A stretch of DNA of 64,000 nt. Origin: Timema cristinae. Taxonomy: Eukaryota; Arthropoda; Insecta; Phasmatodea; Timematidae. Shown piece after piece: positions 12,031 to 24,761 of the stretch. Where the stretch lies: the NCBI GenBank assembly GCA_039000515.1, contig JBCFYV010001001.1, positions 4,267,993-4,331,992 on the forward strand, read 5' to 3'. The position numbers and the translations under genes are program-made. Every line of letters starts with the position of its first letter. Positions within the stretch are counted from its first letter, which is position 1. The notes under the pieces are model-generated. The model was not told the origin of the DNA, ran no database searches, and saw nothing but the letters and a program-made list of their open reading frames with translations.

Positions 12031-12712
12031 TAAAAAATTGTTGCACAAAATAAATGAGAGCGTGGGGAATACACATACAAAAGCAGTTCCCTTTGTTTTA
12101 TTAACCGTATCAAGCGATCACGTGACTATGTCTTAGAACTTCTGGAGCAAGGAGAAGGGGGAGTGAGGGAGTTGAGTCTTACGGGCCAAACAGTGCCGCT
12201 CTTGTATTACTACCCCCGGACTGACGACACCCGAGGGTACACAACAAACACTGTCTAGTCTGAACAGAGGAAAACACAGAAATGAGCACAAAACTAATTT
12301 TAATGACCGCCAGATTGTATAACTCCCAGGGGCTTTATTTGAATGGCTTGGGCGACTAATAAACAAGCTCTAAGAAGAGTCAATAAAAAGTTAAACGTGA
12401 TTCAGGCGAATGGGTCAAATGGGTCACAAAATAAGAAAATATGTCTTATTGAGTGAAGTCATAAAAGGCAACGGAGAAGGGAACCAGTTAGACCACGAAT
12501 GCAACTGATGGATTACCTCAAACAAGGAAATAAGATGAGTCTCAGGATATAAAACAGGAAGCCTCTGATAGGACGTGCTAGAGGACTAAATTTTGACAAG
12601 TCAATTTGCATCTGTAAAAATACGGAACACATAATAATAATAATAATAATAATTCCTAAAAATAATAATAATTTGACGACAAATACCTTTGAATGTTTTC
12701 CCCACGATTTAT
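12031..12712. other. No gene; AAT tract at 12630-12672
   Basis: An interrupted (AAT)n tract lies at 12630-12672. Otherwise nothing is recognised. Confidence 0.5.
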
Positions 12713-12885
12713 TTTGGCACCCCATCTTACTACCCGACTGAGTTATTATTATTTGACTACACTAATGGGGTGGAAATGAGAAAAGCTTTTGCTTGGAGGG
12801 GAAGGGGAAGCCATTTAGTAAAGAGTATAAACTACTGGGATTCGAATTTATACCACCTACGTCATCATAAAGCCAGATAAGACGA
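12713..12885 (-). mobile_element. SINE-A, decayed
   Basis: On + it starts TTGGCACCCCATCTTACTACC (reverse of the tail) and runs through a diverged body to GGGATTCGAATTTATACC, a reverse B-box-like site. Confidence 0.6.
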
Positions 12886-12952
12886 GACTGATCTTTGATC
12901 CGTCATCTCCCCAATGAAGGGTCAATACGATTTATTATTTGTATGTTCATAT

Positions 12953-15900
12953 AAGTGCCGTGAGATCGATATAATACTAGATGTCATACAGTTATGTCCT
13001 GCTTGTTGTATTATTATCTAATACAGGGGTACTGTGATACACCTGGGTCTAAGTGCCGTGAGATAAATATGATACTAGATGTCATACCTTTATGTACTGC
13101 TTGTTGTATTATTACCTAATACAGGGGTACTGTGATACACCTGGGTCTAAGTGCCGTGAGATAAATATGATACTAGATGTCATACCTTTATGTACTGCTT
13201 GTTGTATTATTATCTAATACAGGGGTACTGTGATACACCTGGGTCTAAGTGCCGTGAGATAAATATGATACTAGATGTCATACCTTTATGTACTGCTTGT
13301 TGTATTATTATCTATTACAGGGTACTGTGATACACCTGGGTCTAAGTGCCGTGAGATAAATATGATACTAGATGTCATACCTTTATGTACTGCTTGTTGT
13401 ATTATTATCTATTACAGGGGTACTGTGATACACCTGGGTCTAAGTGCCGTGAGATAAATATGATACTAGATGTCATACCTTTATGTACTGCTTGTTGTAT
13501 TATTACCTAATACAGGGGTACTGTGATACACCTGGGTCTAAGTGCCGTGAGATAAATATGATACTAGATGTCATACCTTTATGTTCTGCTTGTTGTATTA
13601 TTACCTAATACAGGGGTACTGTGATACACCTGGGTCTAAGTGCCGTGAGATAAATATAATACTAGATGTCATACAGTGATGTCCTCGCTGTTGTATTATC
13701 ATCAAATACAGGGGTACTATGATACACCTGGGTCTAAGTGCCGTGAGATAAATATATACTAGATGTCATACCTTTATGTTCTGCTTGTTGTATTATTACC
13801 TAATACAGGGGTACTGTGATACACCTGGGTCTAAGTGCCGTGAGATAAATATGATACTAGATGTCATACCTTTATGTACTGCTTGTTGTATTATTACCTA
13901 ATACAGGGGTACTGTGATACACCTGGGTCTAAGTGCCGTGAGATAAATATGATACTAGATGTCATACCTTTATGTACTGCTTGTTGTATTATTATCTAAT
14001 ACAGGGGTACTGTGATACACCTGGGTCTAAGTGCCGTGAGATAAATATGATATAGATGTCATACCTTTATGTACTGCTTGTTGTATTATTACCTAATACA
14101 GGGGTACTGTGATACACCTGGGTCTAAGTGCCGTGAGATAAATATGATACTAGATGTCATACCTTTATGTACTGCTTGTTGTATTATTATCTAATACAGG
14201 GGTACTGTGATACACCTGGGTCTAAGTGCCGTGAGATAAATATGATACTAGATGTCATACCTTTATGTACTGCTTGTTGTATTATTATCTATTACAGGGG
14301 TACTGTGATACACCTGGGTCTAAGTGCCGTGAGATAAATATGATACTAGATGTCATACCTTTATGTACTGCTTGTTGTATTATCATCAAATACAGGGATA
14401 CTGTGATACACCTGGGTCTAAGTGCCGTGAGATAAATATGATACTAGATGTCATACCTTTATGTTCTGCTTGTTGTATTATTACCTAATACAGGGGTACT
14501 GTGATACACCTGGGTCTAAGTGCCGTGAGATAAATATGATACTAGATGTCATACCTTTATGTTCTGCTTGTTGTATTATTACCTAATACAGGGGTACTGT
14601 GATACACCTGGGTCTAAGTGCCGTGAGATAAATATGATACTAGATGTCATACCTTTATGTACTGCTTGTTGTATTATTACCTAATACAGGGGTACTGTGA
14701 TACACCTGGGTCTAAGTGCCGTGAGATAAATATGATACTAGATGTCATACCTTTATGTACTGCTTGTTGTATTATTATCTAATACAGGGGTACTGTGATA
14801 CACCTGGGTCTGAGTGCCGTGAGATAAATATGATACTAGATGTCATACATTTATGTACTGCTTGTTGTATTATTACCTAATACAGGGGTACTGTGATACA
14901 CCTGGGTCTAAGTGCCGCCGTGAGATAAATATGATACTAGATGTCATACCTTTATGTACTGCTTGTTGTATTATTACCTAATACAGGGTACTGTGATACA
15001 CCTGGGTCTAAGTGCCGTGAGATAAATATGATACTAGATGTCATACCTTTATGTTCTGCTTGTTGTATTATTACCTAATACAGGGGTACTGTGATACACC
15101 TGGGTCTAAGTGCCGTGAGATAAATATGATACTAGATGTCATACCTTTATGTTCTGCTTGTTGTATTATTACCTAATACAGGGGTACTGTGATACACCTG
15201 GGTCTAAGTGCCGTGAGATAAATATGATACTAGATGTCATACCTTTATGTTCTGCTTGTTGTATTATTATTTAATACAGGAGTACTGTGATACACCTGGG
15301 TCTAAGTGCCGTGAGATAAATATGATACTAGATGCCATACCTTTATGTTCTGCTTGTTGTATTATTATCTAATACAGGAGTATTGTGATACACCTGGGTC
15401 TAAGTGCCGTGAGATAAATATGATACTAGATGTCATACCTTTATGTTCTGCTTGTTGTATTATTACCTAATACAGGGGCACTGTGATACACCTGGGTCTA
15501 AGTGCCGTGAGATAAATATGATACTAGATGTCATACCTTTATGTTCTGCTTGTTGTATTATTATCTAATACAGTAGTACTGTGATACACCTGGGTCTAAG
15601 TGCCGTGAGATAAATATGATACTAGATGTCATACCTTTATGTACTGCTTGTTGTATTATTACCTAATACAGGGGTACTGTGATACACCTGGGTCTAAGTG
15701 CCGTGAGATAAATATGATACTAGATGTCATACCTTTATGTTCTGATTGTTGTATTATTATCTAATACAGGAGTACTGTGATACACCTGGGTCTAAGTGCC
15801 GTGAGATAAATATGATACTAGATGTCATACCTTTATGTTCTGCTTGTTGTATTATTACCTAATACAGGGGTACTGTGATACACCTGGGTCTAAGTGCCGT

Positions 15901-16190
15901 GAGATAAATATGATACTAGATGTCATACCTTTATGTTCTGCTTGTTGTATTATTATCTAATACAGGAGTACTGTGATACACCTGGGTCTAAGCGCCGCCG
16001 TGAGATAAATATGATACTAGATGTCATACCTTTATGTACTGCTTGTTGTATTATTACCTAATACAGGGGTACTGTGATACACCTGGGTCTAAGTGCCGTG
16101 AGATCGATATAATACTAGATGTCATACAGTTATGTCCTGCTTGTTGTATTATCATCAAATACAGGGGTGCTGTAATACACCCGGGTCTAG
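12953..16190 (+). repeat. 98-bp satellite, about 33 copies
   Basis: The unit is 98 bp and includes GATACACCTGGGTCTAAGTG and TACTGCTTGTTGTATTATTA. Interior copies differ at a few sites (TACTG/TTCTG; ACC/ATC before TAATACAGG; GGGGTA/GGAGTA). The first and last units share GATCGATATAATACTAG and ACAGTTATGTCC, absent from nearly all interior copies. Two copies have an extra GCC (about 14915 and 15993). Confidence 0.97.
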
Positions 16191-17477
16191 GGTCAAACTT
16201 GTGAGGTCAAAGATTCAGCTTCAACCGGTCGCGCTGTGGATAGTAGTTTCTAAAATATGTTTACAAACTCTCTCTAGGCGAATGTTAGTGAAGTCACTCA
16301 ACACCTACCCAGCGATTTCTACATCTGAGAAGAGTCAGAGACACAAGATGGCGGAGCCACACCGAATTAGGTAGTGGGTCACAAACTCCCCCTAATCCTT
16401 TAAGGTATTATAAATAAAGAATTTTGTTTGAAAAAGGATGGTGTGTCTCAGGAAAGGGTTGAATGGTGGGCCTACGAATCTAGTGGCCTGGAACTTTCAA
16501 GCTACCAAAGGTCAATTTTTTTGTTAAAACATTTAAAACATGTTAAAAGATTAAATAAACCTATGAATTAAATAATATAAATATTAATATAAAATATCGG
16601 GTGATAATTCAAGACATTACCAAAACATTAATACAAATACGAAATTATCTATTATATCTCGTAAAACTCCAAATCCTCATTGTGTAGTTTGATATAATCG
16701 AAAGGTACTTGACCGTTCATAAAGCTCTGGTTATAAATTTGTTTTATGAGATGCCCCATCACTTTTGGGGATGGAGTAGAGGAGGGTCTAGAATCTTAAA
16801 ATTTTTTTTTAAATTATTATAGACTCTGATGAAACTACAGCGCTACCTTGTTATCGTACTACATCCACCCTCCAATCATGTCGGTGAATTAGTGTCTGAT
16901 AAAGAATGAAGGGAGGGGAATATCGCTCTTGAATATTGGAGGAGGCTCTTAAAGCTTCCAGGTTTCCAAGTCTAGTTCCCTGTGAGTAGAGAGTGAAATT
17001 GAAGGAGGGAAGGGAGAGGGGGGGGCGGAGGCCTCTAGAACTTGCCTGGGGCTCTCGCCAACTTGTCCTGGATCTTCTCCGAGTTTACCGCCGGTAAGTT
17101 CGTGCTGGGCAACTAAACTATCAGAAGCCGGGACCACAGTAGGAAAAAATACCTCAAAATGTACCAATAAGGTCCCAGGCTCTTGCAATTACACCAATCG
17201 TTGCCCTTAAAATGTCGAACAGGTTTTACAAGCAAATAACGTTATTGGGGTTTTCATAGCAATAAACAATATTCGTGATTTTTGGGCCGATCTTGGTCAC
17301 AGAAACGAAGCGACAAAGCCGATATTCTCCCACGAGTTACTACGTCAGACTTGTGTGGGTTGAAAGGAAGCTCAATGTTTGACAATCGCCTTGTCCAGTA
17401 GAGCTAACCCCTCTCCGTCACTCCCCAGCACAAAGCAATAAGTATAATAATTATTGTTCCAATATATTTTATTTTAT
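16191..17477. other. No gene recognised
   Basis: Positions 17000-17190 are GC-richer and open on the minus strand for about 79 codons, but with no recognisable domain, splice context or repeat match. Confidence 0.45.
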
Positions 17478-17755
17478 ATCCATTACTGTTTCCAGCCTAT
17501 GGCCTGGGTAATTTTTTATTCAAGCCATATATTTTACACTAACTGCTTGCTAGGCCAGTCGTAGCTTCACATGTCATAATTTAACTTAACACTAGGACAG
17601 GCATCAGCATCTAGTCCACAGGTGTTAATTTATCAACGTGAAATGTAAACCCACTTTTCACCAACGCTACATTTTCGACCATGCTGGGAATCGAATCCGG
17701 GACCCTTATTTCAGTAAATAGACACGCTATTGACTGAGCTAAAGTTTCGTATTTG
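17478..17755 (-). mobile_element. SINE-B copy (TTTCCAGC variant)
   Basis: Minus-strand head with A-box TTTAGCTCAGTCAATAGCGT and B-box CCGGATTCGATTCCC; tail end CTGTTTCCAGCCTATGGCC on +. It matches the copy at 2.3-2.56 kb. Confidence 0.8.
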
Positions 17756-18212
17756 TTCCTATATCTATATGTTATCACTGGTATGGGTGTAGGTCATGAT
17801 CTAATGAACGACTGAATTGCAGTATGAAAGTGTCGCGAGGGAACGAACTATTGAACTATATAAATGAACTGCACGTATAGGTGTGACCTGAATCACAACA
17901 CCTCCCCATTAGTGAGACGTAAATGTGGCTAGCTCCGAGAAGAACGCGGCTTAGAAAATGTAGCTCGGGCTAGAGATGAGCAACGAATCACTGTTTTGTG
18001 TTACTGTCACTCTCCGTTTATGACTCGCTCTCCAAGTTAGCAGTTACCAAGATACTGGTGTAGTTAGCGCTACGATCACCAGGTGGCATCAGCTGCGACT
18101 GTGATAAAGCACCTGCAGCTGATATGGTTAATGTCATTCGACCAGAAAAATTCTATTTGACAATTTTAACACGTGTATAGTTATAAGATATAAAATATAA
18201 TGATTTAATATA
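17756..18212. other. No gene recognised
   Basis: TAGAGATGAGCAACGAATCAC at 17970 resembles an hAT-type terminus, but no partner end was found. Confidence 0.4.
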
Positions 18213-18545
18213 ATTGCAGTTAACGAGTTATAAGGGGCCCAACTTGCTATTTTATAGTTTGTGTGTACCATTGTTAAGGTAAAGTAATTAATGTATGGAG
18301 CTGAAATTTAGTCGACATTCATATGAGGTGTATACAGTGAAATATTTGTATTAAAATATATTCGTTTTTATACTATATATTAAAATTAATAGTATTGATT
18401 TTACAAGTATTTAATTGTGCACACCTCATATGTATGTTTATGTATATTAAAATTCAGCTCTGCTCATTAAATAAGTTACCTTAACCCCGGTACACAAAAA
18501 ACATAAGATAACACGTTTGACCCCTTATTATTCGTGAACTGCAAT
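18213..18545. mobile_element. Fold-back element with ~120-bp arms
   Basis: 18214-18332 and 18416-18544 are inverted copies, about 70-75% identical, starting ATTGCAGTTAACGAG and ending CGTGAACTGCAAT. The central loop is about 85 bp and AT-rich. There is no coding capacity; a non-autonomous DNA element is likely. Confidence 0.75.
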
Positions 18546-18581
18546 GATTTGAAATCAATAAATAACTATTTATTACTTGTA

Positions 18582-19359
18582 ATTGAGGTGGGTAACGTAA
18601 AAAGGGCCCATAAACCTATGTGCCCTTTTTACGCAGGATTGATGATTTGATTCGCCATGTTTCTACCTCCCTTCCCACAAAATTTGGCACAGTTATTTTA
18701 AAAACTAAGGTTGGTACACCTGTTTTTAGCCAGCTGTGCCTCACATAAAACGTTATTATTCCTTCCTTTTGATATAGGCTATGTTTGATGTTTTGTGTGT
18801 GTGAACAATGTCGGCTTGTATTGGAGTGTTAATTATTATTGTAAAAATTAACATTACAAGTGCAGAAAATAGTTTCATTGAAAATAATATTTTACCACTA
18901 AAAAGAAAATTATCATAAAGAATGAACTATATGTAGTTAATGAACTATTTAATTTTTCACATAATTTTTAAAGTGTGGAAAGATACATTTTTTGGATTAA
19001 CTTTCGTAAATATATATTTTTTTGTGTCCTTGATTAAAAATTGAAACCTTTGGTTAGTTTCAATTAAATAATATTTTATTCCAAGTAGCTTAATAGCTTA
19101 TTTTTACCCACCAAAATGGTATGCGTAAAAAGGGCATGTAACCTGCAATAACAATAATTAAAAAAAGGATTTTCCCTTTCAAAATGGATTAATAGTAATT
19201 TATTATCACTAAAGAGGAAGAATATTGTGTTCTTTAGGTTTTTGTTAGGGTTATAGTTTGTTTTTTCATTTTTGTATGAATCAATCTACAAACTTTAACT
19301 TCAGATTTCACAAAACAGCATTTTTGTCTCTGTGTCCTTTTTACGTTACCCACCTCAAT
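18582..19359. mobile_element. 778-bp non-autonomous DNA transposon, TA target site
   Basis: The ends are inverted copies starting ATTGAGGTGGGTAACGTAAA and continuing a few bases further, each flanked by TA (18580-18581 and 19360-19361). Short GTAAAAAGGGC motifs recur inside both ends. No transposase frame is seen. TA flanks fit Tc1/mariner-type movement. Confidence 0.85.
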
Positions 19360-19604
19360 TATACATTTAGTAAAATTGTGAAATAAAATGTTGATGGTCG
19401 AATGACCTTAGCTTGAGTGCAGAGATGGACCTATTGTTTCAATAACCGATATTTGATTGAGATGTCACCTCTTGAATACTTTTTGTTGGTGATCTTATCT
19501 TCGTGTACTTATTCATTAAATAACATCACGTGGGATTTCTAGCTTATGTTAACTTACAAGAAATATCCACAGTTTAAACTTTCCTAGGAAAGGCCCTCCC
19601 TATA

Positions 19605-19690
19605 TGACAGCTAGAAAACTACTTTCATGCATTCACACGTCAAATCATGTGATATGCAGCTGTCACTTTTGATCATTGATATAATAGCAT
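19605..19690. mobile_element. MITE-D copy 2
   Basis: GACAGCTAGAAAACTACTTT at one end and GCAGCTGTCACTTTTGATC at the other; matches the copies at 0.7 and 63.1 kb. Confidence 0.65.
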
Positions 19691-19732
19691 TACTAATGTA
19701 ATGGAATTATAACATCATTGTTTTCATTTATT

Positions 19733-19965
19733 TGGGGTATTTAACGTGCATATTCTGAACCGATTGATTATATAGAACATGACTTAAACATTATATTAAT
19801 TTAAAACAGACACAACATCCGGCCCTCGTCCGTTAATTTATCACTGTGAAAGGGAAACCCCACATTTCACCAATGTTCAATTTTTTGGCCATGCCAGGAA
19901 ACGAACCCAGGGTACTTAGCTCATTCGGCATAAACGCTACCAATTGAGCTAATGTGTCGGACAAT
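19733..19965 (-). mobile_element. SINE-B copy
   Basis: Minus-strand head with A-box TTAGCTCAATTGGTAGCG and B-box TGGGTTCGTTTCC. The body and far end (ATTTAACGTGCATATTCTGA on +) match copies at 0.2 and 41.95 kb. Confidence 0.82.
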
Positions 19966-21874
19966 AACTATGTTAAATGGACTATACATATGTTTGAATT
20001 TTCTAAAAGTCCATTCCGACGTAATTGGTAATATTCTTAACCCCTCAGCTCCAAGCAAAAACCCCCATTGTCCCAATCTCTATTGTTGTATAACAACAAC
20101 AATGGCATGAGTAGGACAGTCGTAAACTAATGAGGTGATCTAGATAAATGAGCTGCTCAATTCAGTGGATGGAATCATTTGACCTGCTCTCAACAGTGAG
20201 CGTTTACGTTACGGTCATCACAAAGTTGGAAGCGTCGTCAACAGTAGTTATTGTAGCGTCAGCTAAGCACAAATAAACTGCACGTCAGCTCTTTGATATA
20301 TTTGGAGTATGCATTTAGGTTAGGTTCAAGCATTTGCATTATAAATATGGTTCGATATTGGCCTAAAATCTCATTCAAATTAATACCAACAGTTAAATTA
20401 ATTCATAACTTTAGGTTGTCAACAAGTTTTTACTGAGATTTTATAATATTTATGTAAAAATAAAAGTTATTTATCATTCAATTTATTTTATTATTTACTT
20501 ACAAATTTGATATTTTAAAGAACAACATTGTTATATCTTTTTTACTAATGAATTATAATACCACAAATAAAATTTTTATATAGAATTTTTAAGTTTACCA
20601 CGGTTATCAATTTAAATAGAGCGCGCTAGTGTTTGTGAATTGAAAATGGTAGATATATTTTTATTTAGAATACTTAGATTCATTAACTTTAATCTGTTCT
20701 GTTTGGCAGGTAGAGCCTAAATGTGAATTAATAATTTCACAAACCCATTATTAATTATGTAAACACCATTTATTGAATAATAGGATGCTTATAATCTAAT
20801 AGTGATTGGTATTTACCAAATTATTTTAACTAAGTTATCTCAGCACGATAGTTTTTTTTTTTTTTCAATTTTATCAATGCAAGGGCGGTGCTTCACTTAT
20901 CTGTATATCAACTTTGTTTATGGACAGTGTATACGGGAACTAACTTTTACTTCTCTTGTGACTTCTCAAGAGATTAATCATATTGTACTTCTATGACTTT
21001 GTGGGTAATACAACCTGTTGGCGAACCGAAGAATACATCTGGTTTGTTTTAGTGAAATAGTTGCCATGCGAATTGTTTTTTGTACTTATTTAAATAAGTG
21101 GACCAGTCTCGGCATCAAACCGTTTTGATTTGCTAATGTTTGCGCATCGATTGGTTTCATTCTGTTCCAAATGTTTATAGCTTTCGACGCAGTGTATCTT
21201 TTTATGTATATAAGGCTTTCTCCCTCCTTCCCTTTTAAATGTAGATGGCTTTGAGTTTGTTTTTCTCGTACACTTGCTTCTGATCTCTGAATTGGGGTAA
21301 CGTTCTGGGTTGGTCTTTTTTAATTGCATTAGGTGTTTTGGTTAACTTAACGTATAGAGTATTTAATTTTTATTTTCATTTTCGTCAACATGGCGTAGGA
21401 GATGGCTACTTTATACTTGTTTTCCTAGTTTGTCTCTTTTTGTGATTATAAAATGTAACGTAAAGTAATTCTTTAATATGTAGTAACTCAAAGTAATATT
21501 TTTAATATGTAGCTGCTCCGTTACTTGAACTTTTTTTTTTAGTTTTTACACTTAACGTAACTTTTTAAAATGCAGATTAATATAAGTTAATTTCTTTGTT
21601 GCTTCAGTTTGATGCCGAGATGGGTATATTTTTCTCATAAGGGAACTGTTTTATTTTTGCGGATGTTGTTGTTGTAAGTTATGCGTTTTGTGAGCATTCT
21701 CAATGTTCGCTTTGTGAGAAGATTTTTTTATTTAAACGTGAATTATGTCCAAAAATCCTTCAATTAGGATTTTCCCAAAGGCACAGGAACGTTTTTATAT
21801 AGGGGGTGTAAATAATCATGTGGTTTTATGGGGATAGCATTTTTGAGATTTAAAAACTACAGGAAAATGTAATA
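19966..21874. other. No gene recognised
   Basis: AT-rich, with a T-run at 20852-20865. No repeat family was matched. Confidence 0.5.
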
Positions 21875-22199
21875 CAGCTGTTCCTCACACTATGCGAGTA
21901 ATTGGTTCTGATAAATAATCGCATAATACGAAAACACGTAACGGGAATTGATTTTAACATGGGTGAGATAGAGAAATAGTAAATAAAAATCTAAAACTTG
22001 TAAGTTAATGAAATTTTTATTCGTTTATCTAACTAGTATAATACTATAGGTAGCCTAAACCTATTGTCAATCTTCAATCTCCAGAAATTTGTAAACAAAT
22101 GCAATTTTTAGTTAGTTTATCTAATACAATGCTACAGGTACACTTACTGTTAATCTTCAATCGCATGATAAATTAACTAGATCTGGTAAATTTGGATTA

Positions 22200-22440
22200 T
22201 CAATCTCTTGCTTTCTTGGCAGCCCTTGAACGGTAGGCTCTTGCTCTCTTGAAAGCCCTGGGACGGTAAGCTCTTGCTTTCTTGAAGGCCCTTGGATGGT
22301 AATCTTTGGTAGGCTCTTGCTCTCTTGAAGGCCCTGGGACGGTAAGCTCTTGCTTTCTTGAAGGCCCTTGGATGGTAATCTTTGGTAGGCTCTTGCTCTC
22401 TTGAAGGCCCCTTGGCCTGTAGGCTCTTGAAGGCTCTTGG
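22200..22440 (-). repeat. Tandem repeats at the transposase 3' end
   Basis: Degenerate repeats of CTCTTGCTTTCTTGAAGGCC alternate with CTTGGATGGTAATC or CTGGGACGGTAAG. They keep a frame open on the minus strand for 108 codons with recurring LQESKSLP-like units. It is inside the Tigger-like element, just beyond the transposase remnant. Confidence 0.8.
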
Positions 22441-22489
22441 ACATTAGACTGATGATTTTCAACTTTTTTGATAAAATGGTCAAGAGTCA

Positions 22490-22915
22490 GCCGACGGGTA
22501 GCATTCTTCCTCTCTTTATAGAGTTATTTATAGCAAGCCAAATAACTCTGGATCTCTCTGGCAACTTTGGCGCTTCTATCCATGTTATGATAATTCTCTT
22601 CAATGATTCTAATTGCACTGTCAACGTGATTAAAAAAATTAGCCCATTGTTTTGTTGAAGTTGTTTGATAGGTTCAACAATATAAGGCTCTTCCTCTTCA
22701 TCCTTTATGCCGTTCTCCATTTCTAGAAGATCTTCATTGGTGAGTTCTGTTGAGTGGGATTGGAGCAATTCATCCACAATTGCCTGGTTTAGGTCCTCAA
22801 ATCCAACATCTTGCTATGTCAACGATGTCATGTCTTGAATTGGATCAAAATCATGAGAATCAGAAACTTCAGGCTAAATATTTTTCCAGACTCCTTTCAT
22901 ACAGGATTGTTTAAC
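22490..22915 (-). pseudogene. Tigger-like transposase, C-terminal remnant
   Basis: On the minus strand the reading gives KQSCMKGVWKNI, a stop, then PEVSD, a second stop, and then an open stretch with EDLNQAIVDELLQSHSTELT and NEDLLEMENGIKDEEEEP. The CMKGVW motif followed by LT-NEDLLE and an acidic run is the known order at the end of Tigger/pogo (DDE superfamily) transposases, which cut and paste DNA at TA sites. The catalytic acidic residues would lie upstream and are not present. With two stops and no N-terminus it cannot be active. Confidence 0.82.
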
Positions 22916-23130
22916 TTCTGCTCCTGAATCTCCAATGTTGGCAATACCATCCCCCTAAACACAAATTGTACAGCAAGGATCATTTTCCTCACTGGAATGT
23001 GCGTGCACAAGGTAACTTCACCGCCGCACTGCAAAATTACAGTCGATCAAGTATTATTTTTTTAATTTTGTTTGAATCGCGTTATAGCGAAAACTCGTAT
23101 AGTTATATCGCATATAACGAGGGATACCTG

Positions 23131-24333
23131 TATTTAACGGTCCCATTGTGAATTTTTCTAGTTTATTTTAGTCATGCCAAACATTAGAATTAATACACAC
23201 AAATCAAATTAAGAAAAATTATATATAAAGCGGCTCAACTAAAAATTATGAAACACTGAAAATTAATGTAGGTTTCCTTACACCTTCGCCCGATATTCTC
23301 TATTAGCTATAAGACCACTAACTAGTTTTGCATTTCAAGTTTGTTGAGCCTCTCAATGTATGCATTAAGTAGACACAAGTGATTTAGTCTACGTTTCCTC
23401 ATCGTGGAGCGAAGATAGTTATTTTTCCCCTCATACAAGCATTGAAAAACTTGTTTGTGCAGTTGCCGATGTAGCTGGTATCACTATCAGAGTTTTCAAA
23501 TTTCTTTAGTGTGTGCTCTAAGAAAATTTTATTTTTAATTAGGCTAACTTAGTCTGAACTTTGTATCTTGCTTCAAAAAGATCTTTACATTATCTAAACG
23601 TTTTGATATATTATATTTTTTTTAGTAGAGGGGTAAAAATTGTACTTTTTACCCCGTTCTATTTTTTCGGGGGGTAAAAGCTAGCCCCATTCACGCGCCA
23701 CTGGATTTGCCTGCTATTAACGTTTTGTTGGAGAACCAGCAAATTACCTCCCCTCCTTTAACCTTTTCACTTATTTTATCTCATTGTATATTTTATGTTA
23801 CTACTTATTAATGTATCATGCATAAATTTTTAAGTGTTCTAAAACATGCATCACATTGGTCAAATTTTGTAGTAGATAAATATATTCTTCTTGTATATCA
23901 CACCTCTTAATTTTTTAGCTAATCTTTTTTCTGATTATTTTACCTGTTGATAAGTTCCATTATGTCTGTTCTGTTGTCATTTTAAATAAACCCTAGATTT
24001 GTTTCTATTTTTAAATATCTCTGTTTTTAATGTAGACTCTCAGCAACTTCCATAGCTTCTATTCTTTCACATAATAACTTATCTAACGTATACTTTATGA
24101 GCTACCACCCACCCCTCACAGATCTTGTCTCTTAACTAAATATATTGTAGTTTAGTTTATTGAATCCAGGGACCTTGCCTTTTTGTGCAATACTTGTTTT
24201 TTCAGTCTAATTTCTGAGCACACTTTATTTGTGATGTTTTATTTCTGATTTTTACTCTAGTATATTTTTATTCATTCAAGTAACTTTAACTTAAAATTTT
24301 TAGTAATAAATTAATTTATAGTAAATTTCCAGC
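23131..24333. other. No gene recognised
   Basis: A GGGGTAAAAATT...TTTTTACCCC hairpin lies at 23631-23655. Otherwise AT-rich. Confidence 0.5.
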
Positions 24334-24584
24334 TACCCGATTTGATGGCCGCAAGGCTAACGCTCTACTCTGTCTCAGACTATACTGCCGATGAAGGGGA
24401 GATTGAGGTTCGAATATCGGTCGGGTCTACTTGAGGAGTTAAAAAAAAATCGCCTTATGCTCTCCCTCCACGCAAATTCGGGTACACTTCCTCTAAACAT
24501 AAGCATCTAAATCCCTAAAACCATTAACGTAATTAGTATATAAGCGTATGACACGAACATATAGTAAGACGCGGTGCTAAGAGA
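24334..24584 (+). mobile_element. SINE-A, full length
   Basis: Head ACCCGATTTGATGGCCGC, B-box GAGGTTCGAATATCGGTCG, body CACGCAAATTCGGGTACAC, tail AGTAAGACGCGGTGCTAA. Flanks AATTTCCAGCT (about 24323) and GAATTCCAGCT (24585-24595) look like a slightly decayed target duplication. Confidence 0.9.
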
Positions 24585-24761
24585 GAATTCCAGCTTAATA
24601 ATAACTATGTACCAATATAATTATAAGAGTAGAGAGAGAAATTAAAAGACGGTAGGTGTGGGTTGGTACACTAGTGCGCTTGAACTTTTAGTTATGGGTT
24701 CAAATTTACGACAAAAGACACGTGATACAATTTTCTGTAGCATTGCTCTCCAATAAAACTA

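Larger units (their letters stand above)
21875..23130 (-). mobile_element. Tigger/pogo-like DNA transposon, internally deleted
   Basis: The right end reversed reads CAGGTATCCCTCGTTATATG, typical of Tigger/pogo ends; the left end CAGCTGTTCCTCACACTATG is a diverged partner. TA flanks both sides (21873-21874, 23131-23132). Inside is the C-terminal part of a pogo-class transposase on the minus strand. At 1256 bp the element is too short for a full transposase; the N-terminal DNA-binding part and most of the catalytic domain are missing. Confidence 0.85.

Noticed and set aside
12953..16190. CRISPR-like regular repeats
   Set aside because: Units are adjacent without unique spacers and the genome is eukaryotic; it is a satellite.
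17970..18100. hAT element start (TAGAGATGAGCAACGAATCAC)
   Set aside because: No partner end or 8-bp duplication was found within several kilobases.
22487..22777. 96-codon minus-strand frame as a host gene
   Set aside because: NEDLLE and the acidic run place it in a Tigger-like transposase remnant inside inverted ends.
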